From contig DONH01000271.1 in NCBI GenBank assembly GCA_003509235.1, forward strand, positions 1-11,526: a stretch of DNA of 11,526 bases. The letters are read 5' to 3'. Below are positions 7,428-11,526 of the stretch, one piece after another. The stretch is from Planctomycetaceae bacterium (GTDB lineage: Bacteria > Planctomycetota > Planctomycetia > Pirellulales > UBA1268). The notes under the pieces were generated by a model. It ran no database searches. It was not told where the DNA came from and was given only the letters and a program-made list of their open reading frames with translations. The stretch's first letter is position 1; the number at the start of each line of letters is the position of its first letter. Made by a program: the position numbers and the translations under genes.

Positions 7428-8195
7428 CTACTGCTCACGACTGAGCCCATTCGAAGACTGGATCAATTGAATGGCTTCCTTTGCAAATCGCCTGCCCAAT
7501 TCGACATACCCGGGTGCTGAGTAATGCAAGTCATCCCTAATTTCTTTTCCACGACGATTGACTCCATCATTGAGATCATCCGTATCAACTAAAATACGTC
7601 GTGGACCATCCTGCACAAAGGCGGACTGCTGTTCACGAATCAGAGTCCAATGGTGATATTTTTTATCTTCCATATCAAAATCGCTGAGACGGCCGATTAC
7701 AACGTTGATATCGTCTCGTTTCAAATCACTGGATAACTGCTTAAGCAGGCCCTCAAGGCTTTTTTTGTATACATCTCCGTGCTCTTCCTTTGCATCTCGC
7801 TCGCCCTGCATCCAAATAAAAGTAACCGTTTGGATTTCTTTACCAACTGTTACCTCCTGAACTTTCTCCATAAGACGTTGGTACAAGTCTCCTGTTAACT
7901 CCGGCCGACTTCCATCCGCAGCCTTCCAATCGGTGTACCATCTTCGAATGGGCTGCCCACCAAGTGCGTCTTTCACAACGAGGACATGGTCTTTCCCGAA
8001 TGCTTCTTCCACATCAGGAATAAAAGACTCTTCTGGCCTCAGGCCAGCCATGTTGGACTGACCCGACAGAATAAAGAGATGGCATACAGAATTGTTGTTG
8101 TCAGCAGCAGAGGATAGACCAGCAAAACCGACAGCCAACACGATGCAAAAGAATGGCAAGCACCTCAATGAAGTAACACACGAACTTAATTTCAT
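7428..8195 (-). CDS. Secreted SASA-domain carbohydrate esterase (sialate O-acetylesterase-like)
   Basis: The 255-residue product has an export signal (hydrophobic 12-27, likely cut at LSSA-AD, residue 30/31) followed by a SASA-type SGNH esterase fold. The diagnostic block FILSGQSNMAG (41-51) carries the nucleophile Ser47, FIWMQGERDA (126-135) is the middle block, and DDLHYSAPGY (221-230) supplies the Asp221-x-x-His224 pair. This family (sialate O-acetylesterases and CE6-like acetylxylan esterases) removes acetyl groups from sugars; the exact substrate is not determinable here. At 255 residues it is a single-domain version, shorter than animal sialate esterases. An AAAGGA seven bases before the ATG fixes the start. 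It follows the isocitrate dehydrogenase gene after 88 bases with no visible terminator between, and precedes the phosphodiesterase by 56 bases. A shared transcript is possible but unproven. Confidence 0.88.
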   Translation of the reverse strand: MKLSSCVTSLRCLPFFCIVLAVGFAGLSSAADNNNSVCHLFILSGQSNMAGLRPEESFIPDVEEAFGKDHVLVVKDALGGQPIRRWYTDWKAADGSRPELTGDLYQRLMEKVQEVTVGKEIQTVTFIWMQGERDAKEEHGDVYKKSLEGLLKQLSSDLKRDDINVVIGRLSDFDMEDKKYHHWTLIREQQSAFVQDGPRRILVDTDDLNDGVNRRGKEIRDDLHYSAPGYVELGRRFAKEAIQLIQSSNGLSREQ

Positions 8196-8283
8196 CAGAA
8201 AATCCTTTCAAGCCAAGAACACTACGCCTATAGCTGGAGACACCTGCACGACTCTACACGAAATATTTTAATGCGAAACGTTT

Positions 8284-9504
8284 TCATCTAGACATTGCAG
8301 ACTGAAGATTCTCATCAATTGCATCCAGAAACTCTTGAGTCTGAAGATATGGCTGGTTTTTCCCAACGAGTAAGGCCAGATCTTTTGTCATCTTGCCCTG
8401 TTCGACTGTTTCAATACAAACTCTTTCAAGTGTTTCTGCAAAGGCCGTTAAGTCTCGTGTCTGATCAAGCTTACCTCGGTGTGCGAGACCCCGTGTCCAC
8501 GCAAAAATTGATGCAATCGGATTGGTACTCGTAGGTTTTCCCTGCTGATGCTGGCGGTAATGCCTCGTGACTGTGCCATGGGCTGCTTCAGCCTCAACTG
8601 TCTTTCCATCAGGCGTCATCAGTACACTCGTCATGAGTCCTAATGACCCAAATCCCTGGGCTACAATATCGCTCTGCACGTCACCATCGTAGTTTTTACA
8701 TGCCCAAACATATCCACCTTCCCACTTCATGGCACATGCCACCATGTCGTCAATAAGACGATGTTCGTAGGTTATTCCTTTCGCGCTGAATTCCGCTTTG
8801 AATTCAGCATCAAACACTTCTTGAAACAGGTCTTTGAAACGACCGTCGTATGCTTTTAGGATTGTGTTTTTAGTTGAAAGATAGACAGGATAATTTCGGG
8901 CCAAACCATACCTAAAGCTTGCTCGAGCAAAGTCGCGTATCGAGTCATCTCGGTTGTACATTGCCAGCGCTACACCGCTGGATGGAAAGTCATAGACATT
9001 CATCTCCATAGGCGCAGATCCATCAGATGGAGCGTACGTCAAAGTAAGTTTACCGGGACCTGGAATCTTCAAATCTGTTGCACGATACTGGTCTCCAAAT
9101 GCGTGCCGACCAACAACAATCGGCTTGGTCCACCCTGGAACGAGCCGCGGTATATTGTTAATAATTATTGGCTCTCGGAATATTACCCCTCCGAGGATAT
9201 TGCGAATCGTACCGTTCGGACTTCGCCACATATTCTTCAAAGCAAACTCCTCTACTCTCGCTTCATCCGGGGTGATCGTGGCACATTTTACACCGACGCC
9301 ACACTCCTTAATCGCATGAGCTGCATCGACTGTAATCTGGTCATCAGTTGCGTCTCGACTTTGAACAGATAGATCGAAATACCGGAGCTCTACATCGACA
9401 TACTGAAGGATCAGCTTCTCCTTAATAAACTGCCAGATAATTCTGGTCATTTCATCCCCATCGAGCTCAACGACTGGTCCTTCTGCTTTGATCTTTTTTG
9501 CCAT
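8284..9504 (-). CDS. icd: NADP-dependent isocitrate dehydrogenase, eukaryote-type
   Basis: This 406-residue cytoplasmic enzyme converts isocitrate to 2-oxoglutarate and CO2 while making NADPH. It belongs to the subfamily that includes human IDH1, and even its numbering agrees with IDH1 in the central region. Substrate residues include the [12 protein letters not shown] block (95-106), Arg101, Arg110, Arg133 in VGRHAFG, Tyr140 and Lys212. Metal ligands are Asp252, Asp275 and Asp279. GTVTRH (310-315) carries the Arg/His pair typical of NADP use. An in-frame GTG at 9516 abuts AGGA, leaving no spacer. The ATG at 9504 has GAGGAG eleven bases upstream and gives the family-typical MAKKI start, so I chose it. 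Length is normal and no break is seen. Its neighbours are exported hydrolases, so this is a housekeeping gene embedded in a catabolic neighbourhood. Confidence 0.95.
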   Translation of the reverse strand: MAKKIKAEGPVVELDGDEMTRIIWQFIKEKLILQYVDVELRYFDLSVQSRDATDDQITVDAAHAIKECGVGVKCATITPDEARVEEFALKNMWRSPNGTIRNILGGVIFREPIIINNIPRLVPGWTKPIVVGRHAFGDQYRATDLKIPGPGKLTLTYAPSDGSAPMEMNVYDFPSSGVALAMYNRDDSIRDFARASFRYGLARNYPVYLSTKNTILKAYDGRFKDLFQEVFDAEFKAEFSAKGITYEHRLIDDMVACAMKWEGGYVWACKNYDGDVQSDIVAQGFGSLGLMTSVLMTPDGKTVEAEAAHGTVTRHYRQHQQGKPTSTNPIASIFAWTRGLAHRGKLDQTRDLTAFAETLERVCIETVEQGKMTKDLALLVGKNQPYLQTQEFLDAIDENLQSAMSR

Positions 9505-9772
9505 ACAGTGGTTCACTCCTCGTTACTTTCCATCAGTCTGATTTTTCCTTCATGTGCGCTCATGGTGCCCACGACTAACTGTTGTACCAAGACACCGGCT
9601 GCCTTCCACAGGTGGTCCCAATCTCGGGTGAATTACCATAGAAAAAGTTGAGTATATAACTTCATATCTTTCGTACTCCCCGTATAGAATACGCCTGTGA
9701 AACGGCACGTATTCGTTGGGTTTGAACGAGAGAGAATGAAGGAACTATCGACCTTGCGTTCTAGACCCCAAC
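9505..9772 (-). promoter_or_regulatory. Upstream region of isocitrate dehydrogenase
   Basis: About 270 bases separate the SGNH hydrolase stop from the icd start. No gene is visible in it. It contains the inverted repeat at 9687-9714, a GAGTA/TACTC pair around 9651-9678, and a TATACT hexamer on the minus strand near 9652-9657 that could be a -10 box, although no good -35 partner is found. The icd ribosome site GAGGAG lies at 9516-9521. Confidence 0.45.
9687..9714. repeat. 7-bp inverted repeat between SGNH hydrolase and icd
   Basis: GAATACG (9687-9693) and CGTATTC (9708-9714) are perfect complements with a 14-base spacer, and an inner CC/GG pair could extend the stem with a small bulge. It overlaps a second small palindrome, CGTAT-aga-ATACG-like, starting at 9681. 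No T-run follows on the minus strand. It could be a 3' structure of the SGNH gene or an operator of icd. Confidence 0.4.
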
Positions 9773-10606
9773 CTACTGAAGTACTTCATCTAACTCTCGA
9801 CGAATCAATATCGACCATTTCTTATACCCATCACTGTTGAGATGAAGCTGGTCATCAACAAAAAGTTCATCCCGCGGACTCCCAGACGGGTCAAGGAAAT
9901 GATCTGCTGTCGGAATAAAGTAGGTGGCGGGTGTCGACAAAGAAAGCTTTTGAAGACGAGTATTTACCTTACGAATGAATGGCCATGCGGAAAACCGTTT
10001 TCGTGTCGGTGTTATTTCAATGAAAAAAATTGGGGCCTCTGGGCGATGTTTTCTAGAAACTCCTGCAATATATCTGGCACATTCTTCTACCTGTTCGGGA
10101 GAATGATCTTCCGGTTTCCCTTGAACATCATTTGCTACAAACACAACTAAGGCGATGTACTCGTGCGGATGAATCAAACGTTTTGCAAAAACTGCCAAGT
10201 CTGTGTACTTAGCGCCACCATACCCTCGCTGGACGACTTGGTATGGCCTCATATCAATCTTAATAGTATCCCATCGCCGGATGCTACTACTCCCGATAAA
10301 AAGGATGGCATCTTCTGGATCTCTCTGAACGACATCCCTCTGCTCAAGTGTCTCAATATCCTGACTCCAGCGCTTCATTGCCTTTTCTCGATATTGAACA
10401 AGAAACTCTGCAGCGATTTCTGGCCCCATGTCACGAAGGCTTCCCTGCGCTGGCCTGCTTTGTGCTGCAAGACCAACGGCATGAAGAAAGAAAAAGCAGG
10501 TGACGCAGACATAAAGCAACATCGCGACACATGATGGGATCAATGACGAGCGAATACTTTTTAATACGTGCAAATAAACAGTTTTTAAATAAGCATTTTT
10601 TTTCAT
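9773..10606 (-). CDS. Secreted GDSL/SGNH-family hydrolase
   Basis: The 277-residue product has a basic N-terminal region and a strong hydrophobic segment (about 23-48), read as a signal peptide with an unusually long n-region or as a membrane anchor. The SGNH blocks follow: ILFIGSSSIRRW (101-112), in which GSSS replaces GDSL and Ser107 is the likely nucleophile; QRGYGG (126-131) for the oxyanion Gly; FVANDV (156-161) with Asn159; and DDQLHLNSDGYKKW (251-264) with Asp252/His255. Family members are esterases or acylhydrolases of sugars, lipids or peptidoglycan, and the GSSSIRRW variant is common in planctomycetes near sulfatases. The specific substrate cannot be stated. No Shine-Dalgarno is seen before the ATG, but it is the only start that keeps the export segment with a basic leader. 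It is divergent from the sulfatase, so the two may be co-regulated. Confidence 0.87.
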   Translation of the reverse strand: MKKNAYLKTVYLHVLKSIRSSLIPSCVAMLLYVCVTCFFFLHAVGLAAQSRPAQGSLRDMGPEIAAEFLVQYREKAMKRWSQDIETLEQRDVVQRDPEDAILFIGSSSIRRWDTIKIDMRPYQVVQRGYGGAKYTDLAVFAKRLIHPHEYIALVVFVANDVQGKPEDHSPEQVEECARYIAGVSRKHRPEAPIFFIEITPTRKRFSAWPFIRKVNTRLQKLSLSTPATYFIPTADHFLDPSGSPRDELFVDDQLHLNSDGYKKWSILIRRELDEVLQ

Positions 10607-10712
10607 GTTTACACTACGATCAGAGATTTAACGTTGCACTACATGGATTGGAATTAACACTCTTAGCATTCTAATATCTAGGAGTTCAATATTTTCAGAA
10701 CAGAGGATTTTG
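10607..10712. promoter_or_regulatory. Divergent promoter gap between SGNH hydrolase and sulfatase
   Basis: These 106 A+T-rich bases must drive both divergent genes. The sulfatase ribosome site AGAGGA (10702-10707) lies five bases before its ATG. No convincing -35/-10 pair or operator is visible to me. Confidence 0.5.
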
Positions 10713-11526
10713 ATGCACCCTTTCTTTGTCTCTTCCGGAAATAACCTACTTTTGTTCTGCCTGATACTCACTCACTTCTTCTTCACCCTAAACGAAGCAT
10801 ACTCTGCTCAGACAAGCAGCCGTCCAAATGTTCTTTTTATCGCGATTGATGACTTAAGGCCCGAGCTTGGTTGCTATGGCAATAAAAATGTTCATAGTCC
10901 AAATATCGATAAGCTTGCAAAACAAGGGCGATGTTTTCTTCGCGCATATTGCCAAGAAGCCATTTGTTCACCATCGCGAGCAAGCCTTCTTACCGGGTCT
11001 CGTCCTGACACAATTGGTGTGGTTGAAAACCGTGCATATTTTCGTGAACTCAACCCACAAATCGTGACACTACCACAACACTTTATTGCACATGGCTATA
11101 CGGCCGTGTACAGCGGAAAGATATTCCATGGGCGGATGACAGATGAACAGCACTCGTGGAATCACAAGCCAAATAGAAAGGGTCTCACTCGCCCAACCAC
11201 TCCTGGTGGCGCACTTCCTGAAAACCAAAGAATCTATGCAGAAAATAAAGATCGTATGGTAACGCTCTACGGAGAAAGTTCTTCCCGAGGACTGATTCAT
11301 GGCCCTGCATTCGAGGCTGCACAGGTTGAAGACGACGGGTATGTTGATGGGTACACCACAAGCGTTGCAATACAAACCCTCGACGAACTGGTGCAACAGG
11401 ACAAGCCATGGTTTCTCGCACTTGGCTTTGTGCGGCCACACCTTCCTTTCCATGCCCCAAAAAAATATTTCGACCTGTATAACCCAGAAGAAATACAACT
11501 AACGACATCCCCAGAACCTCCTCAGA
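10713..11526 (+). CDS. Iduronate-2-sulfatase-like sulfatase, 3' end beyond window
   Basis: An open frame of 271 codons runs to the right edge without a stop, so only the N-terminal part is present. It begins with a signal peptide (hydrophobic 11-26, likely cut at YSA-QT, residue 32). The sulfatase core follows: NVLFIAIDDLRPELGCYG (39-56) with metal ligands Asp46 and Asp47, then the signature CSPSRASLLTG (85-95). Cys85 should be matured to formylglycine by a separate formylglycine-generating enzyme, which is not in this window. Lys136 and His139 (SGKIFHG) and RPHLPFHAPKKYFDLY (241-256, His243) are further active-site blocks. The run SRPDTIGV plus the LYNPEEIQL tail matches the iduronate-2-sulfatase-like subgroup. 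By family it hydrolyses sulfate esters on sugars in the periplasm or outside. The start is fixed by AGAGGA five bases upstream. Sugar specificity is unknown. Confidence 0.93.
   Translation, partial: MHPFFVSSGNNLLLFCLILTHFFFTLNEAYSAQTSSRPNVLFIAIDDLRPELGCYGNKNVHSPNIDKLAKQGRCFLRAYCQEAICSPSRASLLTGSRPDTIGVVENRAYFRELNPQIVTLPQHFIAHGYTAVYSGKIFHGRMTDEQHSWNHKPNRKGLTRPTTPGGALPENQRIYAENKDRMVTLYGESSSRGLIHGPAFEAAQVEDDGYVDGYTTSVAIQTLDELVQQDKPWFLALGFVRPHLPFHAPKKYFDLYNPEEIQLTTSPEPPQ

Noticed and set aside
9505..9516. GTG start adding four residues to isocitrate dehydrogenase
   Set aside because: The AGGA motif abuts the GTG with no spacer, and the family start is M-x-KKI, matching the ATG at 9504.
11070..11498. 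142-codon minus-strand open frame at the right edge
   Set aside because: It is antisense to the sulfatase reading frame, which carries the CSPSR signature and iduronate-sulfatase blocks; the antisense translation shows no motif.
1..11526. tRNA, rRNA, CRISPR array, transposase, phage or defence genes
   Set aside because: No regularly spaced repeats, no clover-leaf-like RNA, and no transposase, integrase or nuclease motif were found in reading both strands.

Overview
The window looks like chromosomal DNA of a member of the PVC group, most likely a marine planctomycete. The strongest clue is the first gene, whose layout (six-bladed-propeller dehydrogenase, HEAT repeats, carbohydrate-binding-like module, C-terminal CxxCH cytochrome) is known mainly from Planctomycetota and Verrucomicrobiota. 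The density of secreted sulfatase, fucosidase and esterase genes and the patchy Shine-Dalgarno signals agree with this. Assignment below phylum is not possible from this sequence alone.

Layout from left to right. A 1039-residue secreted dehydrogenase/cytochrome (17-3136, +) converges on a GH29 alpha-L-fucosidase (3234-4730, -). After a 215-base divergent gap comes a tiny secreted two-EF-hand protein (4946-5245, +), closed by a strong hairpin terminator that also sits behind a convergent acyl-CoA-type delta-9 fatty acid desaturase (5307-6248, -). Then four more minus-strand genes follow: an alkaline-phosphatase-superfamily phosphodiesterase (6421-7371), a secreted sialate-O-acetylesterase-like (SASA) esterase (7428-8195), a eukaryote-type NADP-dependent isocitrate dehydrogenase (8284-9504) and a secreted GDSL/SGNH hydrolase (9773-10606). 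A divergent 106-base gap leads to an iduronate-2-sulfatase-like sulfatase (10713 to beyond the right edge, +).

Functionally, two housekeeping genes (isocitrate dehydrogenase in central carbon metabolism, desaturase in membrane lipid adjustment) sit among exported catabolic enzymes. Fucosidase, acetylesterase-like, SGNH esterase and sulfatase together would fit removal of fucose, acyl and sulfate groups from a sulfated marine polysaccharide. The spacing and mixed strands argue against a single operon, so this is a loose neighbourhood rather than a proven pathway.

No tRNA, rRNA, CRISPR array, insertion sequence, phage gene or defence system is visible, and I did not find an undescribed multi-gene system. 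The most interesting non-coding signals are a paired direct and inverted repeat just upstream of the desaturase start and two further inverted repeats in promoter-containing gaps.
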